From NCBI RefSeq assembly GCF_008801695.1, contig NZ_VZPF01000020.1:1-62095 (forward strand): a stretch of DNA of 62,095 nt. The letters run 5' to 3'. Each line of letters begins with the position of its first letter. Within the stretch, counting starts at the first letter, position 1. This DNA comes from Pantoea stewartii subsp. stewartii (GTDB lineage: Bacteria; Pseudomonadota; Gammaproteobacteria; Enterobacterales; Enterobacteriaceae). A program made the position numbers and the translations under genes. Of this stretch, positions 46,785 through 56,622 are shown in pieces. The notes below the pieces were generated by a model. The model had not been told where the DNA came from. It ran no database searches and was given only the letters and a program-made list of their open reading frames with translations.

Positions 46785-47768
46785 TCAAAGCGCGTAACTG
46801 GCAGACCACTCTTCAAGAACGGCTTTATAGGGTTTAATGAATTTCTCTTCGGTAAATTTCCCTTGTTCTACCGCTAACAGGCTACGCTCTTCGCGATCGT
46901 AAACAATGCGCGTTAATGAATAGTCCAGATGGTTCAGGCTTGGCTGATAACACTGGCCAGCCGGTGAATTAGCATTGTAAATCTCAGGGCGATAGATTTT
47001 CTGGAACGTCTCCATCGTACTAATGGTGCTGATCAGCTCAAGATTGGTGTAATCACTCAACAGGTCACCCGAGAAATAAAACGCCAACGGGGCAACACTG
47101 TTTTCCGGCATGAAATAGCGCGCCGTCAGGCCCATCTTGTGGAAATACTGGTCAGTCAGGGAATAGGCATCCTGCTGGTATTCAATACCCAGTACCGGAT
47201 GACGGTTTCCTGTGCGGGTATAAACGTTTTTGCTGGACACGCTCAGGCAAATGACCGGCTGCTTTTTAAAGTTCTCTTTAAAAGCCGCAGAGTTCACGAA
47301 GCACTTGAAAATATTGCCGTGCAAATCGCCAAAGTTGGCAGGTGCGCTGAAGCCGGTGTTGTTTTTATTGTGCTCAGACAGCAGCACGCTGAAATCATAA
47401 TCGCGCACGTAAGAGGAGAAGTTATTGCCAACAATACCTTCAATACGCTGCTGGGTCTTTTTATCGACGATATGGGTTTTCAGAATTTCAATTACAGGAA
47501 ACGCGCCGCGTTGCGTCTCGTTTTCGATATTTAACTCAACCGAGATGATTTCAAGTTCCACACCATAACGATCGGCCTTTGGATTATCCCAGTGCGCCAG
47601 CGAGTTGAAGCGATTATCAATCATCGTTAAGGCATTGCGCAGGTTTTCCTGACGGTTTGTCCCACGCGCCAGGTTAGCAAAATTGGTGGTGATGCGCGTA
47701 TTTTCAGACGGGTTGTAATTCTCATCGAAAACACTGCTCTTAATCGTAAATGTGAATTCTTTTTTCAT
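46785..47768 (-). CDS. mesX: MesX, DUF1852 putative oxygenase partner of MesD
   Basis: 327 residues, starting MKKEFTFTIKSSVFDENYNPSENTRITTNFANLARG, the DUF1852 amino terminus. Further family segments are GNNFSSYVRDYDFSVLLSEHNKNN and FGDLHGNIFKCFVNS. In the characterised systems MesX is thought to act as an oxygenase that supplies the methyl group chemistry for MesD. First gene of the mesX-mesD operon. E. coli has neither gene. The upstream 480 bp should contain its control sites. Confidence 0.9.
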   Translation of the reverse strand: MKKEFTFTIKSSVFDENYNPSENTRITTNFANLARGTNRQENLRNALTMIDNRFNSLAHWDNPKADRYGVELEIISVELNIENETQRGAFPVIEILKTHIVDKKTQQRIEGIVGNNFSSYVRDYDFSVLLSEHNKNNTGFSAPANFGDLHGNIFKCFVNSAAFKENFKKQPVICLSVSSKNVYTRTGNRHPVLGIEYQQDAYSLTDQYFHKMGLTARYFMPENSVAPLAFYFSGDLLSDYTNLELISTISTMETFQKIYRPEIYNANSPAGQCYQPSLNHLDYSLTRIVYDREERSLLAVEQGKFTEEKFIKPYKAVLEEWSASYAL

Positions 47769-48269
47769 CGTGATGTACCCTGCGTTCTGATGTGAAAACG
47801 GTTTGAGGCTGTTAGTTATCCAGACTGGCCTGCATTCTGGTTTTTCGTTTAACCGCTTTCACGTTGTGTGTTTGTCAATAAAGCATATTTTATGCCAGAG
47901 CCGCGGAGGAAGGGAAAGCGACTTAATTTCAACACAACATGAGCCATCTTCATGGTCGACAGAGGTAAAGCCTCTGCCATACGCGTAATGGATACAAACG
48001 GACAGAGTGTGCCGTGATGCAATGCGCCCTGAACCCTTGTGGCGTAAGGCCTGCCAATATCCCGGTTTCCGTCTCCTCATGAAAACGGCTCATGTGAAGG
48101 TTTCTCATGTTGCGGGAAAAGCGGTGATATTTATTCAGGTTAATGAGCCTCTTTCATGAGCGTTGTACAGGCCCGCAGCAAGCGCTACCGTACTCACGCA
48201 GGGATTTTCAGCCCCGCGCAGCCATATCCCCCTGAAGCCCGCCATCATCCCTGGTTTCGGGCCGCCCGA
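47769..48269. other. Intergenic region between mesX and AraC gene
   Basis: About 500 bp. I see no clear MetJ box (AGACGTCT repeats), no SAM riboswitch and no gene. CTCATG recurs near 48075-48110 without obvious meaning. Confidence 0.45.
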
Positions 48270-49172
48270 TCAGGCGTTTTCTTTACTGAACTTGCCTGGT
48301 GAAACACCGATGACACGCTTGAAGGCTTTTGCAAAGGCGCTCTCAGATTCATAGCCCAGACCGGCAGCAATCGCGGTAAGCCCGCCATTCCCTTTTTTTA
48401 ACTGGTCGCAGGCAAGATGCATGCGCCATTGCGTGAGATAGTCGACGGGCGCGATGCCCACCGTTTGCTTAAATCGTTCAGCAAAAACCGCGCGTGACAT
48501 TCCCACCCTGGCTGCCAGTTCCGCCAGCGTCCACTTGTGTTCGGGGTGCTGGTGCATGCAGGCCAGCGCCGCGCCCAGCTTTTTATCCTTCAGAGCCGCA
48601 AGCCAGCCTGACTGCTGCGGGTCATTTGCATACAGCCGTAACGCCTGAATGAGCAGCATAAATGCCAGCTGTTGCACGATGAGGACGCTGCCGGGCTGCG
48701 CTTCACGGACTTCCTGTGACATTCTTTCCAGCGCCCATTGCATGGCGGCTCTGTCTGCGCTGCGCCGGATATGCACCACTGGCGGCAGCGTACCTAACAG
48801 CATCTGTGCGGGCCGTCCGGTCAGCAGAAAATGCCCGCCTACCAGTAAACAGGCGGAGGTTTCATCAAGCTTTGCTGCTGTCACGGCAACCATCTCAGAC
48901 CGCACCGTCTGGAAATCGACAGTCTGCGCGTCCGGGTTTGTGGCCAGCCTGAAAGGTGCGCCTGGCGGGAGCAGATAGCACTTGCCGGCGTTAAGGCGCA
49001 AGGGTTCCGCAACACCGTCAACGGTCAGCCAGCAGGCACCCGCTACGACGGCATAGCACTTCACGCCATCATGAGCGGGCCATTGTACCGACATCTCCGG
49101 CGTCAGTATCACACCACCGGAAACGTAACGTTGTGGTTCAAGCAGGGCTAAGAGCTGTGAAAGCGGGTCCAT
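48270..49172 (-). CDS. AraC-family regulator with cupin domain
   Basis: 300 residues: N-terminal cupin-like sensor (MDPLSQLLALLEPQRYVSGGVILTPEMSVQWPAHDG) of the AraC_binding_2/cupin_6 kind and a C-terminal double helix-turn-helix (WTLAELAARVGMSRAVFAERFKQTVGIAPVDYL, LTAIAAGLGYESESAFAKAFKRVIGVSPGKFSK). Divergent from the SDR gene at 49287, with 114 bp between them, so that gene is its likely target. ATG 49172 is chosen; 49178 is two codons further out. Confidence 0.9.
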   Translation of the reverse strand: MDPLSQLLALLEPQRYVSGGVILTPEMSVQWPAHDGVKCYAVVAGACWLTVDGVAEPLRLNAGKCYLLPPGAPFRLATNPDAQTVDFQTVRSEMVAVTAAKLDETSACLLVGGHFLLTGRPAQMLLGTLPPVVHIRRSADRAAMQWALERMSQEVREAQPGSVLIVQQLAFMLLIQALRLYANDPQQSGWLAALKDKKLGAALACMHQHPEHKWTLAELAARVGMSRAVFAERFKQTVGIAPVDYLTQWRMHLACDQLKKGNGGLTAIAAGLGYESESAFAKAFKRVIGVSPGKFSKENA

Positions 49173-49286
49173 GATCATCCCAGACGGTCAGACATAAAAA
49201 AGCGACGTTATCACATAGAGCGCATTCCTTCTCCACCGTAAAGTAGACAACCACGGTTGCGAAGGCTGACAAGAGGACGAACAGAC

Positions 49287-50171
49287 ATGCGGCTATTTCT
49301 TACAGGAGCAACGGGTTTTATCGGGTCGGCGATTGCGGCCGATCTGATCGCGGCAGGGCATGAGGTGGTCGGACTGACCCGACATCAGCAGGGTGTCGAC
49401 AGGCTCAGCAAAGCAGGCGTCGAGCCCTTTTGGGGGGATATTAACGATCACGATAGTTTGCAACGGGGCGCGGCAAGCTGCGAGGGAGTGATCCATACCG
49501 CCTTTAACCATGATTTTTCGACGTTTCTGACAAACTGTGAAGCCGATCGGCAGGCTATCGCCGCGATGGCCACGGCACTGGCAGGAAGCGCACGGCCCTT
49601 AATCATCACCTCGGCGGTGGGACTGGACTCGACGGGGCAGGGAAGACCTGCCGTAGAAGACTATTTCAACCCGCTTCATCCTAATCCGCGCCGGGCATCC
49701 GAGCTGGCCGCGATGGCGGCACTGGAAAAAGGGGGCAACGTTTCCGTTGTGCGGTTATCTCAGGTACATAATCCGTTGAAACAGGGCCTGGTTACGTCGC
49801 TGATTGAGGTGGCGAGACAGACAGGCGTTTCCGCTTTTATTGATGAAGGCCAAAACCGCTGGTCAGCAGTGCATCTTGACGATGCGGTTTGCCTCTACAG
49901 GCTGGCGCTGGAAAAGAACAGGCCAGGAAGCCGTTATCATGCTGTCGCCGAAGAAGGCATTACGCTGCGCGTGCTTGCCGACGCCCTCGGGCGGATCCTC
50001 AACCTGCCGGTCATATCCCTTTCAGCCGCTGAAGCTACCGATCATTTTGGCTGGCTGAGTCATTTCGTTGCGCAGGATATGTCCGCCTCAGGCAGGCTTA
50101 CTCGGGCGCAACTGGGATGGCAGCCCACAGGACCGGGATTGATTGCCGATCTTGAACGCATGCCGGGCTAA
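49287..50171 (+). CDS. NAD(P)-dependent epimerase/short-chain reductase (extended SDR)
   Basis: 294 residues. The dinucleotide-binding motif is LFLTGATGFIGSAIA (residues 3-17). It has VIHTAF near residue 72 and ITSAVG (the Ser of the triad), but the Tyr of YxxxK is not obvious in the usual place, so it is an atypical SDR like the YwnB/NmrA side of the group. ATG 49287 gives MRLFLTGATG; the frame is open upstream to 49257. Divergent from the AraC gene. Confidence 0.83.
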   Translation: MRLFLTGATGFIGSAIAADLIAAGHEVVGLTRHQQGVDRLSKAGVEPFWGDINDHDSLQRGAASCEGVIHTAFNHDFSTFLTNCEADRQAIAAMATALAGSARPLIITSAVGLDSTGQGRPAVEDYFNPLHPNPRRASELAAMAALEKGGNVSVVRLSQVHNPLKQGLVTSLIEVARQTGVSAFIDEGQNRWSAVHLDDAVCLYRLALEKNRPGSRYHAVAEEGITLRVLADALGRILNLPVISLSAAEATDHFGWLSHFVAQDMSASGRLTRAQLGWQPTGPGLIADLERMPG

Positions 50172-50244
50172 GCGTGCTTAACGGCCGGGAAGATGGCAAG
50201 ACGCGACGCGTCAGTATCATTTTCCCCCTGATTTGAGAGGTCAT

Positions 50245-51072
50245 ATGTCTGTGACGCCGGTTTACCGCGTGGGTGAGTGCGAGGTCTTTAAAATTCCTGA
50301 ACTGGACGCGTCTCTGTCCACGCAATGGCTGTTTCCCGCGCAGGCGTTAGCGAGCGGAACGCCGGAAACGATTACGCTCTCTGTTCACAGTTGGGTGGTC
50401 CGCACGCCTGACAACCTTATTGTGATCGATACGGGCAGCGGCAATGGTCGCGAGCGGGCAGGCTCTCCGCTCTCCCATCAGCTGAATACGCCGTATGCGC
50501 AGCGCTTACGTGACGCGGGCGTCGATCCTGACGCGGTGGATATCGTGCTGATCACCCATCTGCATGGCGATCATGTGGGCTGGAATACGCACTGGATGGA
50601 CGGTAAATGGACACCGTTTTTCAAACATGCCCGCTACTACTGTTCTGATAGCGGGTTGAAAGGCTGGCAACACGATCCGGCACGCAAAACGCTGTTAGAG
50701 GACAGCATTAATCCGGTTATCGCGGCGGGTTTGCTGGAGACGTTCGATGTGACGCAAGAGCCGGTGTTTGCTGATGTGCTGCGCTATGTGCCCACGCCCG
50801 GCCACAGTCATGACCACGCGTCGATTATTCTGCACAGTGCGGGCGATTATGCGCTGTTTTCCGGTGACCTGATGCATAACGATTTGCAGGTCAGTCAGCC
50901 CCAGCTTGCCTCGCGCTTTTGTGCTGATGCCGCGCAGGCCGAAGCCCAGCGGCGCTGGGCAATGACGTGGGCGAGTGAGCATCAGGCACGCTGGTTTAGT
51001 TCGCATTTTCCGGGCTCGTCGGCAGGTCATGTCAGCCAGACCTCTGCGGGATTTGAATGGCAGTTTATCTGA
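50245..51072 (+). CDS. Metallo-beta-lactamase-fold hydrolase
   Basis: 275 residues. HLHGDHVGWNTHWM (about residue 110) is the metal motif HxHxDH, followed by PGHSHDHASIIL and ALFSGDLMH with the further His and Asp ligands. Resembles quorum-quenching lactonases and related hydrolases of the AiiA/YtnP type, but that is only fold-level. GAGAGG precedes ATG 50245. It lies 73 bp after the SDR gene on the same strand and may share its transcript. Confidence 0.87.
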   Translation: MSVTPVYRVGECEVFKIPELDASLSTQWLFPAQALASGTPETITLSVHSWVVRTPDNLIVIDTGSGNGRERAGSPLSHQLNTPYAQRLRDAGVDPDAVDIVLITHLHGDHVGWNTHWMDGKWTPFFKHARYYCSDSGLKGWQHDPARKTLLEDSINPVIAAGLLETFDVTQEPVFADVLRYVPTPGHSHDHASIILHSAGDYALFSGDLMHNDLQVSQPQLASRFCADAAQAEAQRRWAMTWASEHQARWFSSHFPGSSAGHVSQTSAGFEWQFI

Positions 51073-51155
51073 GTTTTACGTTCTGTAGCTAAGCTCACGG
51101 ACGTAAAACGGTAATGAGACGAGTCCTGTTAATGATGCAAAAATGACAACAATTT

Positions 51156-51572
51156 ATGCTGTTAGCGCTGGCGCAGTCCCGCCATGCGCTGCCGCATTGC
51201 AGACCTAACCCACCGGTAGGGTGCGTAATTGTTCACAATGGTCGGGTTGTCTCGACCGGATTTACCCGTTCACCGGGTCAGTACCATGCTGAGGCTGATG
51301 CACTTTCCACACTTACGTTACCTGTAGAAGCGTGTGAAATTTATGTCACGCCAGAGCCCTGTGCCTTTCAGGGCAGAACCCCGTCCTGCGCACTAACACT
51401 GGCCCGGCTCAGGCCCAGACATATTTACATCGCCATTGAAGATCCGCATCCGCGTAATCGCGGAGAAGGGATTGCGATCTTAAAGCAAGCGGGCATCGGC
51501 GTGACGCTGGGGGTGGCGAGAAATGACGTTGAGTGTTTTCTGGCGCCCTATTTAATTCGCTCGCTTGCGTAA
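51156..51572 (+). CDS. RibD-like deaminase domain protein
   Basis: 138 residues that match only the deaminase half of RibD. It has CRPNPPVGCVIVHNGRVV, then HAEADAL (zinc His and catalytic Glu) and TPEPCAFQGRTPSC (two zinc Cys). The reductase half is absent and the N-terminal helix is short. ATG 51156 is the only in-frame start; upstream ATGs are in another frame or meet stops. It may act on a pyrimidine or related ring. A truncated ribD is an alternative, but the zinc site is complete. Confidence 0.75.
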   Translation: MLLALAQSRHALPHCRPNPPVGCVIVHNGRVVSTGFTRSPGQYHAEADALSTLTLPVEACEIYVTPEPCAFQGRTPSCALTLARLRPRHIYIAIEDPHPRNRGEGIAILKQAGIGVTLGVARNDVECFLAPYLIRSLA

Positions 51573-51812
51573 AATGTAGGTGAGAAGGAGTGCTGTTAGC
51601 CAGACATCGGCATTTACATCCCTGAACCGCTGGTGAAACATCGTGAGATTCCCTTTCAAAGCGTAACGACTGGAAATGAACTTCTGTTTTATCTCTGCTC
51701 CGGGGCATGTGATGTTAGGTGTGCGGTGAGGCCTTTTGCCCGCCAGAGAGCAAAACGTTTCCGCGACATCCCGTAAACAGACCACCAACGCGCACTGAGT
51801 TAAGGGTAAAAA

Positions 51813-52808
51813 ATGGAAAAACCATTTTTACAACAGCCATCTCCTGAGTCGTCCCGCGTGGCCGCGGCTGGCGGCGTTTCCTCTGCCTCACTGTTTGTGC
51901 GGCGTAATCTGTTCTCGCTGGTGGTGGGGACGGTGAGCCTGATCTGTTTTGTCGACAATCATACGTCCGCTCTGCGCCAGGTGCTGTCCAGCCGTCACGC
52001 ATCCGCGCGCCCGCTCAGCGCCGCTACTGCACCCAACCCAACCGGACAAATCGCTGCCGTCAGTGAACATTTGCCGCGTGCCTCCGCGCCCTCAGTCATT
52101 ATGATCGCCGAGGCAAACCGTCAGGCACTCAAAGGCATGCAACTCGTCAGCGATCAGTTGAAGCTGGAGCAGGGCAGCCTGCTGCAGGACATGGCCCACA
52201 CGCAGCAGCTGGCACTGCAACAGGTCAGTGATAACCACTTCCAGGCCGCTATGCTGAACGGGCAACTGGCGCAACTTGATCAGCAAATCAAAATCGAGTC
52301 CGCGCAGGTTGGCATGGCGCAAAACCTGGTCAACAAATGGCGACCGCTGCTGAACAAAGGCTATATTTCGGCGTTGCAGTTTGCACAGGAGCAGTCGGTG
52401 GTCTGGGGCTATGAAAGCCAGTACCGCGCGTTGCTGCAACAGCAGTATGCGACCCGTCAGCAGATTAGCGTGCTGGAAGATCAGGAACGTCAGATTCCGC
52501 TGGCGACCGCAGTGAAACTCAATGTGCTGCGGCGGCAGCTGGCGCAGGTGAATGAGAATCTGGCCCAAAATACGCTGACCGAGGCGCGGATAGCCTGGCA
52601 GCCTTCGGCAGCGCCCGTGAAGCCGCTTCAGGTCAATGCAGGCAATGCCGCAGCAACGCCCACGCAACAGACACAGCAAGACAGCCGCTTCCTGTCTGAC
52701 AGGCCCGCGCGCGTCAGCCACAGCGACGTTCACTATCAAAACATTAACGATCAGACGGGCAGTCATAACGTGACGCCGCGTCACACTGCCCTCACGCACA
52801 ACGTCTGA
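51813..52808 (+). CDS. HlyD-like coiled-coil hairpin protein lacking the barrel domain
   Basis: 331 residues. A cytoplasmic N terminus and one helix (LFSLVVGTVSLICFV, about residues 33-47) precede a long helical hairpin. GQLAQLDQQIKIESAQVGMAQNLVNKWRPLLNKGYISALQFAQEQS and QIPLATAVKLNVLRRQLAQVNENLAQ are typical of CvaA/HlyD adaptor hairpins. The lipoyl and beta-barrel domains that should flank the hairpin are absent; the C-terminal 70 residues are low complexity with many Ala, Thr, Gln and His. No ABC transporter or TolC gene is beside it. Either a decayed adaptor or a specialised partner of one. AAGGGT precedes ATG 51813. Confidence 0.68.
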   Translation: MEKPFLQQPSPESSRVAAAGGVSSASLFVRRNLFSLVVGTVSLICFVDNHTSALRQVLSSRHASARPLSAATAPNPTGQIAAVSEHLPRASAPSVIMIAEANRQALKGMQLVSDQLKLEQGSLLQDMAHTQQLALQQVSDNHFQAAMLNGQLAQLDQQIKIESAQVGMAQNLVNKWRPLLNKGYISALQFAQEQSVVWGYESQYRALLQQQYATRQQISVLEDQERQIPLATAVKLNVLRRQLAQVNENLAQNTLTEARIAWQPSAAPVKPLQVNAGNAAATPTQQTQQDSRFLSDRPARVSHSDVHYQNINDQTGSHNVTPRHTALTHNV

Positions 52809-53006
52809 GCCGCATGACAGCCATGTAACGGTGCCTCGCGGTGGGGAAGGTTAACGAAGATAACCTGTCCCGTTATCGGGCGGTCATATCGCCAGGCCGG
52901 CAGCGGCTTTTGCCGATCGACTGGCAAAGGAAACAGACAGCGGCCAGGGGGGATTATTGCCCGATATCAGGGCAGTAACGCTGTACCTCAGGTTGAGCGC
53001 GACGCA

Positions 53007-53046
53007 TAAAAAAAGCGGGCCGCCAACGGGCTGACCCGCCGCTTTG
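53007..53046 (-). terminator. araA terminator
   Basis: Read on the minus strand: AAAGCGG, a GC-rich loop region, CCGCTTT and a run of T (the A run at 53007-53014). It lies 23 bp past the araA stop, so the operon ends here and no araD follows. Confidence 0.75.
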
Positions 53047-53068
53047 TTAATGCGTTCGCTAGCGGTGC

Positions 53069-54559
53069 TTAGCGCTTCATATGGTAATAGGCGTCATTCC
53101 AGCGCAGCGCATCTTTAAAGGCCTGAAGCCGGGTGTGCTCATCAATCACCAGCACTTCAATGCCGTGCATCTCGCCGTACAGATACATATCGTCCAGCGT
53201 CAGAGCCTGACTGAACACCGTATGGTGCGCACCGCCTGCCAGAATCCAGGCTTCAGAGGCGGTCGCCAGAGACGGCTGCGCTTTCCACAATGCGCGGGCT
53301 ACCGGCAGTTTTGGCAGTGGTTTAGGCTGTTCAATCGCGTCCACTACGTTAACCAGCAGGCGGAAACGATCGCCCATATCGATCACACTGGCGTTAATGG
53401 CACGACCAGCCGGCGTGGAGAAAATCAGACGCGCCGGATCGGCTTTGTTGCCGATGCCGAGGAACTGCACGTCGATCAGCGGCTTCTCTTCCCGCGCGAT
53501 AGACGGGCACACTTCCAGCATATGAGAACCCAGCACTAAATCGTTGCCCGGAGAGAAGTGGTAAGTGTAATCCTCCATAAAGGAGGTGCCGCCGGGACGG
53601 TCACCCGCCAGCACTTTAAAGATGCGCAGCAGGGCGGCGGTCTTCCAGTCTCCTTCGCCCGCAAAGCCATAACCCTGGCCCATCAGGCGCTGTACCGCCA
53701 GGCCGGGCAACTGCGTCATGCCGTGCAGCGTCTGGAAGTTGGTGGTAAACGCCTTGCAGCCTTCGTCGTCCAGAAAACGCTTCAGGCCCAGCTCGATGCG
53801 TGCGGCGTCCAGTACGTTTTGCCGTTTTTCACCGCCTGCGGCGGCCACGTCGGAGAAACGATACTGGCTTTCATATTCGTCAACCAGTGCATTGACATCA
53901 CCCTCGCTGACGCTGTTGATCACCTCCACCAAATCCCCCACGCCCCAGCCATTAACCGCATAGCCGAACTGGATTTGCGCCGCCACTTTATCGCCTTCGG
54001 TGACCGCGACTTCACGCATGTTGTCACCAAAACGCGCGACTTTCAGATGCTGACTGGCCTGTTTGGCCAGCGCCGCACGCATCCAGTTGGCGACGCGCTG
54101 CTGGCTGTGTTTATCCGGCCAGTGGCCGGTCACCACGCTGTGCTGCAGGCCCATGCGCGCACCAATAAAGCCAAACTCACGGCCACCGTGCGCCGTCTGA
54201 TTCAGGTTCATAAAGTCCATGTCCATGCTGTCCCAGGGGATCTCGGCATTGAACTGGGTATGAAACTGTAGCAGGGGCTTCGTTAAGACATTCAATCCGC
54301 CGATCCACATTTTGGCCGGCGAAAAGGTATGCAACCACGTAATGATACCGATACAGTTTTGATCGTGACTGGCGTCACGGCACAGCGACAGCGCTTCATC
54401 AGGCGATTTGACCAGCGGTTTCAGCGTCAGACGTACAGGCAAACCCTCCTGATTTAATCCGTCCACCACCTGCCGGGCATTGTGTTCAACCTGACGTAAC
54501 GTTTCCGCGCCGTAGAGGTGCTGTGTACCAATGACAAACCACACGTTGAACTGTTGCAT
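53069..54559 (-). CDS. araA: L-arabinose isomerase
   Basis: Converts L-arabinose to L-ribulose with Mn2+. 496 residues (E. coli 500), collinear throughout. It has [18 protein letters not shown] at the start, then [43 protein letters not shown], and [35 protein letters not shown], which carries metal-binding Glu residues. [11 protein letters not shown] and [16 protein letters not shown] hold the metal His. 12 bp after araB in the same operon. Confidence 0.98.
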   Translation of the reverse strand: MQQFNVWFVIGTQHLYGAETLRQVEHNARQVVDGLNQEGLPVRLTLKPLVKSPDEALSLCRDASHDQNCIGIITWLHTFSPAKMWIGGLNVLTKPLLQFHTQFNAEIPWDSMDMDFMNLNQTAHGGREFGFIGARMGLQHSVVTGHWPDKHSQQRVANWMRAALAKQASQHLKVARFGDNMREVAVTEGDKVAAQIQFGYAVNGWGVGDLVEVINSVSEGDVNALVDEYESQYRFSDVAAAGGEKRQNVLDAARIELGLKRFLDDEGCKAFTTNFQTLHGMTQLPGLAVQRLMGQGYGFAGEGDWKTAALLRIFKVLAGDRPGGTSFMEDYTYHFSPGNDLVLGSHMLEVCPSIAREEKPLIDVQFLGIGNKADPARLIFSTPAGRAINASVIDMGDRFRLLVNVVDAIEQPKPLPKLPVARALWKAQPSLATASEAWILAGGAHHTVFSQALTLDDMYLYGEMHGIEVLVIDEHTRLQAFKDALRWNDAYYHMKR

Positions 54560-54571
54560 AAAACCACTCCT

Positions 54572-56257
54572 TTACTTAGCGGAAGCGGAACGGGCGGCAT
54601 AATGGGGTTCTGCCGTCTCGCACCATTGTTGATAGCGTTGATAAAGTGCCTGATAACGCGCGACGCGCTGCGGATCGGGCTGCAGCGTCACGTCAATCGG
54701 GCTGGCCATGACGTCCTGTGCCTGCTCCACATCGCGGTGAACACCCGCGGCGACGGCAGCGAAGATGGCTGCGCCCAGCGCACAGCACTCATCGGAGGCG
54801 ACGATATCCAGCGGCCGGTTCATCACGTCGCAGCAGGCCTGCATAATGGCGGGGGATTTACGGGCAATGCCGCCGAGGGTAAGAATGTTTTCCACCGGAA
54901 TTGCCTGCTGCTCGAAGCACTCCATGATGGCGCGGGCACCAAAGGCGGTGGCCGCAATCAGGCCGCCAAACAGGGCCGGAGCATCCGTGCCGAGATTCAG
55001 GTCGGTAATGACCCCTTTCAGGCGCTGGTTGGCATTGGGCGTACGGCGGCCGTTGAACCAGTCCAGCACTACGGGCAGGTGATCCAACTGCGGACTGGCG
55101 ACCCAGGCCTCGGTCAGACGGGTGATCAGTGACGTTTGCATCTCAGCCAACTGCGGTTTAAGTTCGGGATGGTGCTGCGCTGCCAGCTGCAGCGGCCAGC
55201 CCAGCAGGCGGCTGTACCAGGCATAAATATCGCCAAACGCCGACTGGCCTGCTTCCAGACCAATCGTGCCCGGCACGACGCTGCCATCAACCTGACCACA
55301 GATGCCTTTGATGGCGCGGTCGCCGACTTTCCCGGTGTCAGTAATCAGGATGTCGCAGGTCGACGTGCCAATCACTTTCACTAAGGTATAGGGTCGCGCA
55401 CCGGCGCCGACCGCGCCCATATGGCAGTCAAATGCGCCGCCCGAAATCGTAACCTGCTGCGGTAAACCCAGGCGTTGCGACCATTCCGGGCTCAGCGTGC
55501 CCACCGGGATATCCGCGGTCCAGGTCTCGCTGAACAGGGGAGAATCCAGCTGTTGAGTCAGCGCCGGGTCCAGCGCGTTAAGGAAGTCGGCGTCGGGTAA
55601 GCCGTTCCAGTCAGCATGAAACAGCGCTTTGTGGCCAGCGGCACAACGCCCACGACGGAGTTTGTCCGGGGCGACGGTATCGCTGAGTAAGGCGGGCACC
55701 CAGTCACAGAGTTCAACCCAGGACACGGCCGCATCGCGCACGGCAGCATCCTGGCGGGTAATATGAAGAATCTTGGCCCAGAACCATTCCGACGAGTAGA
55801 TCCCGCCGATATAGCGGCTGTAATCGGTAAAGCGGCCGCTGCGACACAGGCGATTAATCTCTTCCGCTTCTTCAATGGCCGTATGGTCTTTCCACAGCAC
55901 AAACATCGCATTGGGGTTTTCCGCAAACTCCGGCCGCAGGGCAAGTACCTTGCCGTCACGATCGATCGGAGCGGGGGTGGAGCCGGTGCTGTCGACACCG
56001 ATGCCGACGACGGCGGCCCGTTGCGTGTCGCTCAGCGCCGCGAGCACACCCAGCATGGCCTGCTCCATAGCATCAATATAGTCCTGAGGATGGTGACGAA
56101 AGCGGTTGCTGTGAGGATCGCTGTAAAGTCCCTGCTGCCAGCGTGCATAGTTGGCCACGGCACTGTGCAGCTCCTGACCAGTGTGACAATCCACCGCCAG
56201 CGCACGCACCGAATCACTACCAAAGTCCAGCCCCAGGGTGATGGCTTCAGTACGCAT
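54572..56257 (-). CDS. araB: L-ribulokinase
   Basis: FGGY-family kinase that makes L-ribulose 5-phosphate. 561 residues (E. coli 566). [18 protein letters not shown] at the N terminus is the first phosphate-binding motif; [13 protein letters not shown] and the FGGY signature-like part (VEQAQD preceding the C-terminal helix) fit the family, as do the segments [17 protein letters not shown] and [16 protein letters not shown]. First gene of the araBA unit, divergent from araF. araD, normally third, is missing. Confidence 0.97.
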   Translation of the reverse strand: MRTEAITLGLDFGSDSVRALAVDCHTGQELHSAVANYARWQQGLYSDPHSNRFRHHPQDYIDAMEQAMLGVLAALSDTQRAAVVGIGVDSTGSTPAPIDRDGKVLALRPEFAENPNAMFVLWKDHTAIEEAEEINRLCRSGRFTDYSRYIGGIYSSEWFWAKILHITRQDAAVRDAAVSWVELCDWVPALLSDTVAPDKLRRGRCAAGHKALFHADWNGLPDADFLNALDPALTQQLDSPLFSETWTADIPVGTLSPEWSQRLGLPQQVTISGGAFDCHMGAVGAGARPYTLVKVIGTSTCDILITDTGKVGDRAIKGICGQVDGSVVPGTIGLEAGQSAFGDIYAWYSRLLGWPLQLAAQHHPELKPQLAEMQTSLITRLTEAWVASPQLDHLPVVLDWFNGRRTPNANQRLKGVITDLNLGTDAPALFGGLIAATAFGARAIMECFEQQAIPVENILTLGGIARKSPAIMQACCDVMNRPLDIVASDECCALGAAIFAAVAAGVHRDVEQAQDVMASPIDVTLQPDPQRVARYQALYQRYQQWCETAEPHYAARSASAK

Positions 56258-56622
56258 TTGACTCTCCTGTTGTGAATAAACCTCCTTATCCTGAGATGTG
56301 TAAAAAAGAAGGGTTAGTCACGGCTGGCTGAGAATATGCACTTTTCTGCCACAAGCAGTGAATTTGTGATCCATTGCAAAAGTTAACAGACGGTTAAATT
56401 TGCTGAATATATGGATCATTCTGTCGTGATTTTAAGATGTGATACCGCTCTACATTTTTCTTCTTCATTCCCGCTAAAACTAGGCCAGCGTTTAAGCAGG
56501 CTACCCACATGGCTCCCGCTAATGTGCTGATTTACATCTGTACCTACAAAAGAGAGTGAACTGGTAGCGTTTACACCGATCTGTATTTAACAGCGATAAA
56601 ACCACTAGCGCCGGAGAGCATC
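56258..56622. promoter_or_regulatory. Divergent araB-araF control region
   Basis: 365 bp between divergent arabinose operons. TGATCCAT (56367-56374) and ATGGATCA (56411-56418) form an exact inverted repeat with centres 44 bp apart; both contain the ATCCAT/ATGGAT core of E. coli AraC half-sites (TATGGAT at 56410-56416). A CRP-like TGTGA half-site occurs at 56438-56442 and another at 56365-56369. Exact AraC and CRP sites cannot be assigned without a matrix scan. Confidence 0.55.

Noticed and set aside
47769..48269. MetJ boxes or a SAM riboswitch before mesX
   Set aside because: No tandem AGACGTCT-like boxes and no convincing riboswitch core could be found by eye.
53558..54271. 237-codon plus-strand frame
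   Set aside because: Antisense to araA, which is complete.
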